Shown here: in pieces, positions 1 through 10,700 of the stretch | How positions within the stretch are numbered: position 1 is the stretch's first letter | How the letters are laid out: every line of letters starts with the position of its first letter | From: Ectocarpus siliculosus | Lineage: Eukaryota; Sar; Phaeophyceae; Ectocarpales; Ectocarpaceae | NCBI GenBank assembly: GCA_000310025.1 | Contig: FN649745.1 | Coordinates: forward strand, 1,719,607-1,753,806 | Direction of reading: 5' to 3' | Length of the DNA stretch: 34,200 nt | Made by a program: the position numbers and the translations under genes | Notes under the pieces: model-generated | What the model was told of the DNA's origin: nothing | Databases searched by the model: none | What the model saw: the letters and a program-made list of their open reading frames with translations, nothing else

Positions 1-364
1 TGGGGGCGCGGGTACATCGAAAGAGGGGGAGGGGGGGGGGGGGAGAGCCGAACGAACGACGAGGGGAATGGTGTGATGGGGTGCTTGTCAGCGATACAAG
101 AGAAAAATGACTACTTCTTCAGTTGTGGGATTTGGGTAGACTGCTGTAGCTGACACAACAGCCACTCCCGTCGAGACTCCTTTGGCACGGACGGGCTTGG
201 GGTCGGAGGGTGAACGTGGCCCGTATGCTCTACACGGGACGCGGGTAGCAAGAGTTGTGTCGGAAGGACACGGGGCAAACGCTTGAACAAAACAATCACG
301 GCACGGGCAAGCAGCCCGCGCACAGCTACATAGTGTAGCTAAGAACCTCTCGGCCATCGCGTTT
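1..364. other. Left-edge stretch without a supported gene
   Basis: It begins with a G-rich tract (about 23-46). A minus-strand frame at 88-357 starts with ATG but has no recognisable domain and no convincing splice link to the gene at 365-2601. It may be 3' UTR or flank of that gene. Confidence 0.4.
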
Positions 365-2601
365 TCAAGGACCCGCTTTGACCTGGCAGATGAAGCTAAT
401 CGGGGTAAGAGCTATCGTGTTCCGGCATACATAGCCCAAGGACGGGTCAACAGCAACGGTATTTGATCCGCTGAAGAAATCCCAACTAAATACCGCTGTC
501 GTGCTAGCACCTGCCTCCTGAACAAGCACGACACACCGACCGCCCCCGTCCCAACTACCCGCGGGGTCGCCCACCTCGCCGTTGACGTTGTAGCGGCTAG
601 TCGAGGTCCGCCTGACTGTGGTGCTGCTCTTGGTGAAAGGGCTCAGCGAGGTAGCCGGGCTGTTGTTCTGCATGTTTTCCAAGGAGGCCCTGTGAGCGAC
701 GGCCGCCAGGCTCGAGCTCGCGGCCGCCGCGTCCGCCAATCGGCTCTCCAGAGATTGCCGAGTCACGCCCAGGGGGAACTGCCGTGTAGATCGGGAAAAA
801 AATAAATGTTTAATGTATGGGACACGGTGCAATCATTCGAGGTCACGCTACACGTGATTCTGTTCGGGGAACGGGGTAAGGTAATGTGCGGGCGACGAGG
901 AGAGGGGCTGGGCACCAACAGCATAGCAGCGGCTGATAACATCCCGAACACACGGTACAGCAACAGAGCGAGTTCGGAAGACCTCGTTATCCTACACATC
1001 AGGACAGCCGTTCGATTGCGTGGAAGTTATGCACAGCATCTCTAGATAAGATGTGAAACACTGAAGTGTGGTCCCAACCAGTAGGTGCTGTTGATGTTAA
1101 TTCCCGACTTCCCCTGCTCTCATTGCAGTCTACAGAGACGGCGAGAGCGGGTACAGACCAGGCATGTGCACAACCAGGCGCTCTACGCGCTGCCGCGCAG
1201 CGAAAACTGGCCTGCACGTCACGAGACGCGTTCAAAAGCAATAAGAGAGGGTCGACCCAACTGCTGTGCTACACGTATATGCGCTTACTGTGCCGCCGAC
1301 TGGGCGAGACACATCAAACTCACGTCTTCTTCCTCGTCTTCTTCCAGCATACGCGGGAGGCCCTCGCAGCCGCCGCCGCTCCCGGAAGTGTCGAAAAACG
1401 GCGACGTGCGGCTTCTCGGAGCAGCTCTCGGAGAGCTCCTCGGAGAAACCCTCGGGGAACTGCCGCTACCGCTAACGCTGAGCCTGGGGGAGCCCTTGCT
1501 AGCCCTGGGCGACCTGGGTGGCTTTCCGCAGGAATTTACCCCGACCGCGAGGCCGATTGCTGAGAGAGTGTTCGACAGGAGAGACATCGGGGATGGGCCG
1601 TCCACAGGGGCCGCCGCACCGCCGTTGCCGTCTCCCTCCGCACCCCCGCCGTGATCTCCGTTGTTGTCCTCCATGAAGGTAGCCTCGGCGTCGTCGTCGT
1701 CTTCGCCGTTGCCCCCGGCGACGTTGCGTAGCGCTTGGCTCGAGGACATGTGCCTCTGCCGACGGGGGCTGCTGCGATTCCTGGTGCTGCCTGCGGCCCC
1801 GGGTGTAGCCGCCGCGCCGGGCCTGGCAGCAGTCGGCTCGGCGGCGCGAGGGATTCTACTTAGATGGAGCGGGGGAGATGATCTGCCAGCACCGGCGGCA
1901 GTAGGCGACCTTGCCAGGCTTGGACTCCTCGGGCGGCGGGCAGCGGCACCGGCGGCGGAAGTAGGAGACGATCTATTAGTCGGCGACGACGCGACCGCTG
2001 CGGCTGCCGCCGCCGCCGTGCCGCCGCCGCGCCGGAGGTAGTTGTGTGTGGCGCCCGCGCTGGGAGCGGGAACGGAAGAAGAGGACGGGGCGTGGAAGGG
2101 CGTCGCGTCCGCGCGAGACCGCTTGGGTTTGGCCGGGGTCCGCACTCGTAGGGGCCCCATCTGGATGCCTCGCGTCTGCTCCGCCGCTCCCACCCTCTTG
2201 CGGGCGGAGGCTAACAGGCCGCCGCCGCCGCCAGCCGAGCCCGCGCCGAGGTGGTGTTGGTTCGCGGCCGCGTCGACGATTCGGGTGCTGCTCGCCGAAG
2301 GCTTGGCCGGCACTCGGAGGTGGTCGAAGCTCTGCGGCTCGTGGATTGCACCTGCCCCGGCTGCTGCTGCTGCTACACCCCCGTTGTTGGTGTTGGTGCA
2401 GGCGATGCTACTGTTCCGAAGCACGCCGGATTCGCCGCCGCTGTCGTCCGGAAGCACCTCGTCGTCGTCCCACGTGACGCTCTTCTTCTTGGGGGGCCTC
2501 AGCGAGGATGTCGAGGAGGAGGAGGAGGAGGTAGCCATCGACGAGGACGAAGATGATGCCCCCCCTCTCAAGGAGCGCTCGAACGCCGCCGAAGACATCA
2601 T
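365..2601 (-). CDS. Ser/Ala/Pro-rich disordered protein with a possible PP1-docking motif (two exons modelled)
   Basis: I do not recognise this gene. Exon 1 runs 2601-1324 (426 codons, starting at the first of two adjacent ATGs; an ATG at 2643 is also in frame). It ends at a strong donor, GAC|GTGAGT. Exon 2 starts at 778 after a pyrimidine-rich acceptor (CACGGCAG) in the same phase 0. It either reads to a stop at 365 (about 563 aa in total) or leaves at a weaker donor, GAG|GTGGGC, near 575. The protein is low complexity: poly-Ser near the N terminus, Ala and Gly tracts, many SP and TP pairs with nearby Arg/Lys (possible proline-directed kinase sites), and acidic patches. KKKSVTWDDDE near residue 40 fits the RVxF-type PP1-docking pattern [RK]-x-[VI]-x-[FW]. 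It is transcribed divergently from NDC80. The N-terminal exon is fairly certain; the C terminus and function are not. Confidence 0.6.
779..1323 (-). other. Intron of the Ser-rich gene
   Basis: This is the 545-nt GT-AG intron between the two modelled exons. Donor GTGAGT and a T-rich acceptor tract ending in CGGCAG are both visible on the minus strand. Reading frames inside it on both strands are short and show no family resemblance. Confidence 0.55.
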
Positions 2602-3202
2602 ACTGCGAATGTACCAACGGGCAGATTCCCGAGGGCGACACACGCGCGACTGCTGTAGGGTTTCTCTGTGCTTGCAGAGGGTGAAGTCTCAACGAACCTG
2701 CCTACACCAGCGTGCCAGGACTTCCCTGCACCCCTTGGAGACCAAAACCTCCCTTGCGCGGTGCGTGCTGTGTCCTCAGCCCCGCTCTTGACCTGAAGGC
2801 TTCGCGCGTCTTTGGACTTGTTTCGCGCAACGGTATTTTGGGGGCGACGCAGAATAAAACGGGGATTTCCACAAAGACTCGCAGAGGCCCTTGGTCAGAA
2901 AAAAGACCAACGGCAATGTTGGACGTACGTGAATAGAGTAGACGCGGGGCAGAACGCAGGAGAGCCAGCGTTCTCTCTCCAGCAGTGGAGGGCAGAGAAC
3001 CGGGTTCTGTGTAACTGCATAAGCAGTGTAGCAGCTGCTGAGCGCTAGTGTCCGTGCCCGTGGTTCCTGGCTTGAAGGAAACTCGTATCGCAAAGGACTC
3101 GTGGATTGAAAGTTTGAAAGCGAAAGGCGGGCGAGCCTGGGTTCCAACAGCAGCTGGTAAGACCAACAGCAGCGCGCACGCATCAAACTACCTACCGCTA
3201 CC
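2602..3202. promoter_or_regulatory. Shared upstream region of the Ser-rich gene and NDC80
   Basis: About 600 bp separates the two divergent start codons, so the promoters of both genes, or one bidirectional promoter, should lie here together with both 5' UTRs. I see no TATA box placed convincingly for either gene. The NDC80 start lies in ACCATGGC, a good eukaryotic initiation context. Confidence 0.5.
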
Positions 3203-6200
3203 ATGGCAGCTCGAAGACGAACCACGCTAGCGGCAGTGTCGAGCGCATCGCTCAACTCCCGCGGGTCCATGGGCACGACGTCGTCGGGACGCTCCTCCCT
3301 GGCGTCATCCAAGCAGCCGTCCTCGCGATTCAGCATTTCTACCAGCTCGGCGGCGGCAAGGTCTACCATGGGCGGCGGCGCAGGGGGCGGAGGGCGCACT
3401 AGCATGGGAGCACGCCCCAGCATGGGCACGTCTCGTCCGAGCATGGGCACCTCGCGGCCGAGCATGGGTTCCTCCCGGCAGAGCGCGGGAAGGCCCAGCA
3501 TGTCTACCGCCGGGGACCGCAAGTCTGTCGGAGTTCGGCGAACCACCTCGTTCGGGACCGGCGGCGGCAGCAGGTCGGACCAGAGGCCGTTGATGGACAA
3601 GGCCCACCTCAACGCCTCCCTGCACAAGCTGGCGGCCTACCTGACCGACCACGGCTACGATCAGCCCATCAACAGCAAGAGCCTGACGCGACCGAGCGGC
3701 AGGGACTTCAACAACATCACGGGGTTCTTGTTCAGGCAGCTTGATCCGAACTACAGGGTGAGAGAAAGATGTGCTTTCGTGACGTGGTGGGACTCTAACT
3801 TCGAGACGTTTTTACATACACAACGGCCGCAGTCAGCAGTGGCGTGGTTGTTGTTGGGACTGTTGAGCAACAGCAGTGCTGCAGAAAGTTACAGTGTGGT
3901 TTGGCCAACCCCACGGCGTGCTGCTGCGATGACACTGCTGTGTGCTGTCCTCGACGGTTCACAACAACTGTGGGGTACCGTCTACATAACGTAACAGGTC
4001 AAATTGCCAAATTGCCTCTGCAGCGGTTCCTGTAGGCAGCTGTTTTCACAATGCAGAACGGCGGCGGGAGTTCGTGCCGAACAAAGAAAGCACCCCTTCG
4101 AGCACGACTGCTCTGTGCATGTGTTGCTACCGGTTTTTGTCGGTGCATGGTGCACTGCTGCTGTACAGTACTGCTGCTGTACAGTACTGCTGAACAAGCA
4201 ACGTGTTCGTCCTTGTCAGATGCCTCCTGTACGCGCTGCCTGAGACCCGAAGTATTTGACAAGAGATGCATGTACCGACTGCTGTGCCAGCAATTGCGGC
4301 TCTTCTTACCGTATTGCTGTAGGCTGCGTGAGATATCACATACCCTGGGCCGATTTGGAAAGATCGATTGCCCTGCAGTAACAGCGACAGTGATGGTGCC
4401 AACAACGGTGGCTTTGGATTAATCTCGTCGAGGGCTTTCCGAGGAAACGCACCGTTTGATTTTTTATTTTTGATGTGTGATGTTTGATGTTTGATGTTGG
4501 CATTCTCTCCGCCGTGGAGGTATTCAAGCTTTGAAGATTGGTCGAGGGTGTGTGGTGTCTTACGCAGCCTACTGTGCGATATGTTCGTGATCGGTGTGCT
4601 TCGTGCGGCGGTTTTGTTTGCCGACATAGCAGCGCACTACTCTGGAATAGAGTGCAACGCCACGACCTTGTTCAAACACGGCGGCAGCAGTTTTGTAACC
4701 ATGGCGTCTTTACGTGCCGGACATGATGCTGCGTCTATCGCGTTGGTCGCGCGCACCGCCGCACAACGGTCCTGCACTGCTGTTGAGAGAGGCGAAAGCA
4801 CCCCAAAAGTATCCACAACGGTCCTCGATGCGGGGACAGGGGGGGCACTCATTTTCGCGGTTACACGTTATATCTAGTCCCCTACGCGTTACGTGAAGCT
4901 GTGGTTGACTCCGCCCCCCCTTCCCAGAGCGGTTGCTGCAGACTCTGCTGACGTGGTTTTGTATGCGGCCAGATGTTGTTCTCGTTTGCTACAACTTGTT
5001 GTGACGTCCTTCTTGCTTCGCTGCTGGTTGTCTTGCTGTGCGTTCGTCGCCGCTGTGGCGTTACTGTACGGGGCGCGACACGATGATGTGGCTCAGCCCT
5101 CCGGGAGGTTCGAAGACGACGTTGTTCCCTTCCTCAAGATGGTCCGGTACCCGTTCACCATCTCCAAGTCCTCGCTCGCCGCCGTCGGAGCTCCGCAGAC
5201 TTGGCCTAAGGTTGGTTGGGGAAGAGGGGGGGGGGGGGGGGGGCAACCCATTGGAAATACCCCGGGCCGTTGTTATGGGGAAATTTTTCCATTTGGAATC
5301 CGGGGGATTGGGAAAAAATGTTCCCCCCCCCCCCAAAAATAGGGGGTCTGCGTACTGGGCAGCAAGCAGACAGCACCAAAGCGCTTTGTCAGCTCGTCCT
5401 CGCCTCACAGACCCCTGTTTGCCATCTAACCGATAGTGCTGTACACTCCACTACTGTGATCTTCTCGGAGCCAAGTTTGGGCAGCTAGAGTGCAGTGAGT
5501 ATGCAATGATATGAAAGCAAATTCACGATTCCCAATTTGGAATTCCAACCAATTCCAGTTTGGAATTCATGAGGAATTCCCACCCGGATCGTCCAGCAAT
5601 TCCAAATTGGAATTCCTATTTTACCAAGCGTGGTGAACACACACTGCACCACAGCTCCCCAAACTTGGCTCGAAGAGGCTCACAGCAATGCTCTACGCGG
5701 CCTCGAAGGTTTGAATGCAAACGGGTCTCTGTGAGGCGAGTACTGAGTGCCAAAGCGCTTTTGTGAGTTTTTCCAACGAAGCACGCAGAACTCCTGCGGC
5801 CTCATGGGGGTTTGGATGTAAAAGGCGTAATATCGAGATTCCAAATCGGAAAATTTCTCCATAACAACTGGCCTCACTAACGGCCGCCACATTCCATTTT
5901 TATTGGTGAGGGTCCGTTTCTATTGGGGAAGCTGTTTGTTGTTGGCGTAACGGGGAACTTGGTCGTCCTCGTGTAGAGAAGCCACAAGGTTGACACGCGC
6001 ACGGCCTGTGTCGGTGGTGGTGATGGTGGTTAGGTGATGGGTGCCATCTCGTGGATAGTGGACGCCCTCCTGTACGACGAGACCATCGCCGTGGCGGAGG
6101 AGGAGCAGCGCGCGAGGGAGCGGGAGGCCACGCCCGAGGAGAGGGAGCGGGACAAGGAGGACGGCGTCGATGACCAGGTGAGGTGACGTGGCCTCGGTGG

Positions 6201-7740
6201 TTTTTTTCGTGGTCCTTTGGTTGGTGTTCGTTCTACGCGTCGCTTTCCAACAGGCTTCCTTCGGTGTTGGTCTCCTCGCCCGCTGGTGTGTACATTGGTC
6301 AATTCGGCTTCGTCGAAGTGCGAGGGAGGCGTCATGTTTGTTCTTGTGTTTTTTGCCGGGATACTGCAAGGAGGTAGACGCCCTCGAGGATCAGTGTCAT
6401 GTTCCCTTTTTTCTATGTGCCTTGCTCTTTGTACGGTTTTTGTAACGGTGTTTGGTCGTACGGGACGGTTAGTATTGGACGATGGGGTACGTGCCAGACG
6501 CACGCCAGTTCCCCATTTTATCGTGGCATGGGCAACCGGTTCACGCAGTATTTCGATGTTGTCGTTTTCCTCTCAGATGAAGAAACTTCCCTCTCACCTG
6601 TCACAAGCTGTGTTGGGTGATTCAGCGTGTTGAAGATTGAACAACCCCTCTCCTTGGTTGGCGGCGGGGTCTGTGTCGATACGGTCACTGCTTTGTGCGG
6701 GCCCTCGCCTGCGCTGAGGCAATTTGCTTATCTTTCGGGGCGTCTCTATCTACGACGACGATACTGACGATGTTCAGGAATTGCTTTATCTACCGTGGAA
6801 GTTTATCCACCTGCCTTTCGGTCTGTGCCACTTAATTATCTTGCTGTGGCTTCGCGGATTTAAGCGGAAGGGGCCTGTGCATGATCCCTCCCACCCACAC
6901 ACCCGCCGCTGTGTCTCATCCTGCCTACTGCTGCCGCGGCCTTCAGGGCGCAGACCAGAAGAACTTCGTGGCCTACCTGGAAGAGGCCTACTGCTGCTTC
7001 CTCGAGGGAGACGACGAGGCCCATCAGGCCGTTACCACGGAGTACACGGAGGCGCGCGACGAGGAGGACGCCGGGGCCGAGGAGTTCCTACGGAACCTCG
7101 AGGAGGCCAACGAGGCCCTGGGGCAGACCAACCAAGAGGTGTGTTTGTTTGTTCCTGGGCAGGTTTGGGGGTTTTCACGCGCGTGTGCTGTATGCGCCGC
7201 TTGGCATACGTGTGGTAGAGTTTTCGGGACGATGGCGGCAGTAGTTCGTTTTTCTCCCAGTGGGTGTTCGCTAAAGCCACACCAACTTGGCACTGACATT
7301 TTGTGTGCCATTTGTTATCTCACGTTCGTCAACCAACCCCTCCCTCAAATATCTGGCTGCGGATTTCGCTCGTTTTCACGTGCCAGTATTTTCTACTTGT
7401 ATCGACTAACATAGACCGCATGAGACTGTTTTGGACTTAGTTCGGCGTGTCTAAGATAAGGTCGACTCCCTTCGGCTTGAAAAACCCTGTGTGAACGATG
7501 TTTTAGCTGCTGGACCAAGGGAATTCTCTGCCCGCACTGGAGGAAGGGCTTAAGCTGACGCTTTCCGACAACGAGAAGATCACCTCTCTCTTGGAGGAGA
7601 TCGAGACGCACAGGCGCTTGCTGCAGGAGAAGGTGGACAAGAGAGTGGAGGAAGAGCGGAGGCTCAAGGTGCGTGCGTGGTGTGGGAGGGAGGGGGCGGG
7701 AGAGGCAGGGGATGCCAAGGGGCAGAGGGACGTAGAGGCA

Positions 7741-7785
<45 letters not shown>

Positions 7786-10700
7786 AGAGAGTGAGGACAC
7801 AGGTAGACAACGTGGGTTTGCGGTAGTCAAAGAAGTTTCATCTTGCTTTATCCTGCCCCCGGTAGAGCAAGCGCGAAGGGCCCATTGCCTGTTGTTTGCG
7901 CCATGCGCGATATTTCCCACGGTGGCGTTTGTTTGTGCTGCTTCCAAACGGCGGGAAATGGTTGAGCGGTTTGTAGATGATGCCATACTCTGTTCTGGCT
8001 TCATCTTCGACGAAGATAGACAAAAAGACCTGTATGCATCCGTGCTGTCTTATTACACAATTTTCATTGTCGTTGACCTTGTTTTTTCTTTTAGGAACCC
8101 CTCCCTCTCTTGGAGGAAGCGTCTGCATCGCTGCGTGAGCAGATAGCGACGCAGGAGTTCAGCGCGTCGGACATGGAGGGCCAGCTCTCGGAGAGGAGCA
8201 GGCTGAGGGACGCGCTGGCCGGCGCGGGAGAGGCCAAGGTCAAAGCGCGCAAGGTTTGTGGAAGAGCAGCACTACTCCTGTGCTCGCAGCTTTGGAGTTG
8301 CTGTTGTGGCAATCGGGCTTACTTTGATGCGGAAAATTGTAAGCGTTGGTCAAGAAATGCCACTCAGAAGGGGCTTCGAAGCTTCTTTTTTCTACGATAG
8401 AAGCTTATTTTTGCCGGTGGCGCCGTATGAGAAACGCAAACCTGAACACGAATTCAACGTAGGTTGACTTCGGGGCCTCCACGTGTCTGTCATGTAGTAC
8501 GGTGTGATGTAATGTGTTGTCTTGATTAGGCGTGCGTTGCGTTTTGAGGCGAGCTGGAACAGTCGGCGCGTAGGCAGCGATGTCGCTGCTGCGTGTGCGC
8601 TATGTCGTCGGTGGTGAATGGAGGTTTTGTTGCAGGATATGCTCTGGCTGCGCTTTGGTGTTGCTTTACGGCCTGGACTGGTTGCCTCCGTCGATGTTTC
8701 CCGCCGAAGAAGAAAGGGAAAGGACCGGCTGGTCAGGCCATGGATAATGGCGGCCTCCTTCCTTCTTGACGTACTGCTGCAGATATGGCAACGGGGACTT
8801 ACGCATCCTCTTGCAAATGCCATGCGCGTTTCCTGTCAAGCACGTTATTTTTCTCCAATCACGTACGTTGCACCCCTTAACTGCTGTCGTTGACGTTACA
8901 TTGCTTGCAGGAGGGGTGGTCAGCCCAGGTTGAAGTGTCGAGCACAAAGGAGGCGCTCAAGGAGAACCTACACCGGTACAGGGAGCAGGCCGAGGCGTTG
9001 CTGCTCGTACCCTTCGGCACGCAGCCGGCAGAGGTGAGTGGGGGGGGGGGGGGGGGGGGGACCCCCCTAGTTTCAAACCCCGGGTTGTTGTTGTTGTTGT
9101 TGGCGATGCTGTTGTTATTGTTGTGGCAATTGTGATTCTGGTTGTGGCAGGTGTTGCCATTGAAGTCCGTTGGCACGCGGGGCGTTTCACAACAGCGAAA
9201 ATTGACTCCTGCAACGCCGGCCACACTGCTGTCTACCTCTTGAACAACGACGAAAAAGACTGCGGGGTCGCCCGTCGCGGAGCAGTGGAATATTCAAGAA
9301 TCAGAACCGCGTTCTTTCCCATCGACGAGACCTCTTGGCTTGCTCCACAAAGAACGGGCATCCGACGGCGGGCACCGTCTCTCGCCACCGGTTCATGAAA
9401 ACGATGTAATCTTCGGTGTTATTTGGAAGCCTCTTTGTTTCTGTCGTTGTTGTCATCCTGTGATGCCTCTCTTTTTCTTCTTACTCTGTTCATGAAACAA
9501 ACTTTGTTTTAGTGTTATTTCTGTGAACGCCTCCCGTTCTCTCTTTTTTCTTCGTCATTGACGAAATATGAACGTGTTGTGGTGATGCAGAACGCCGGAG
9601 AGACGAACTACGCGGTGGACATCGACGACACCAAGCTCGACCAAGAGGACGGCGTGTTGACGAATGACGTCAGGGGGGTCATCCGCCCCGCGCTGAAGGA
9701 GCTCAAGATTGCCATCGTGCGAAGGACCGCGGGGCTACGGCAGGTGGGTGTGCGTGCGTTGTGTGTGTGTGCGTTAGTTGCTGTTGTGTGTGTGTGTATT
9801 TGATTTTGATTGGGGTCGACCGCGCTAGCCGGCGGACCGAAAACAAGACATCAGACTCAGTGGCACTATAGCAATATTAACAGAATACTCTTCTCAAGGT
9901 TATGTGTGTGTGGTTGTTTTACTTTAGTTTGCATCGACGGCACTAAACGGCTGACCAAACAAAAAGGTGCCAGTCCTTACACGGGGATAAGAACTGCAAA
10001 CCGAACACGATCTATAGTCCGCTGGCAGGGGGGGCGCGGAGAAGATTGGATGACAACGTCCAATCCCGAGTTCAAGAGTATTTCACATGTTTGTACATAC
10101 TTGTACGTTTCTTTGTCTTTCGTCTACCGTTCGTGTGGAACCGTTTTGCTCAAACACGCCCTCTTTTCGCTTGTTTTTTCCGCGGGCAGGACCTATCGAA
10201 CTTGCTCGTGGAGGAAGACAAGGCGGAGGAGAACATCACCGACGTCCTGAGCGAGGTGGAGCTGCTGCACAAGCAGGCAAGCCATAGTGTGGACTAGGTC
10301 ACGGTTCGTGGACACGACGTCGTGTTTGCGTTAGTCTGGGGCCGAGCAGAATCCTCCGCGTTATGTGATCCTGGTGCCCCCATTCTCCTATTTGTGACTC
10401 AAGAGAACATACGGCAGTAGTATCACAAACACACTCCTCTTTCCTGGAACAAGAACGACGGATCAATTTGCTCTTGCAAGGGACCATGTGGCTGTCTAGG
10501 CCGTGTTGCAGCTCTAGATAAATGTTTCCGACGCTTCTAGAAAAGTTTCCGGCGGGGTCGTACCGCCTACACGCTCGTGAACGTATCGGTTTGGTCTTGT
10601 ATGCAACGTGCATCGGTGAATAATTTGACGTAGAACGTCGAGATCGCGTGTGTGGACTTTCTCGCATTTTTTTTGTCTTCAATGTACGACAGGAGACGGA

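Larger units (their letters stand above)
3758..5096 (+). other. NDC80 intron 1 (1.3 kb)
   Basis: Donor GTGAGA and acceptor GCTCAG join NYR to PSGRFEDD in phase 0, which matches the family's DPNY...FEDEV junction. The intron contains two short tandem repeats (near 4154-4192 and 4470-4497). Its open frames on both strands lack domain signal. Confidence 0.8.

Noticed and set aside
1661-2791. Long plus-strand open frames opposite the Ser-rich gene
   Set aside because: They are antisense shadows of a GC-rich, low-complexity exon; the minus-strand frame has sensible SP/TP and charged composition and a phase-matched splice.
6724-7218. Frame beginning MLIFRGVSIYDD upstream of NDC80 exon 4
   Set aside because: The first codon is TTG, the segment lies in intron 3, and it uses a different frame from the exon.
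7393-8004. Minus-strand frame with a long Leu/Ser repeat
   Set aside because: It is the complement of a (GA)n microsatellite plus intron and exon antisense sequence.
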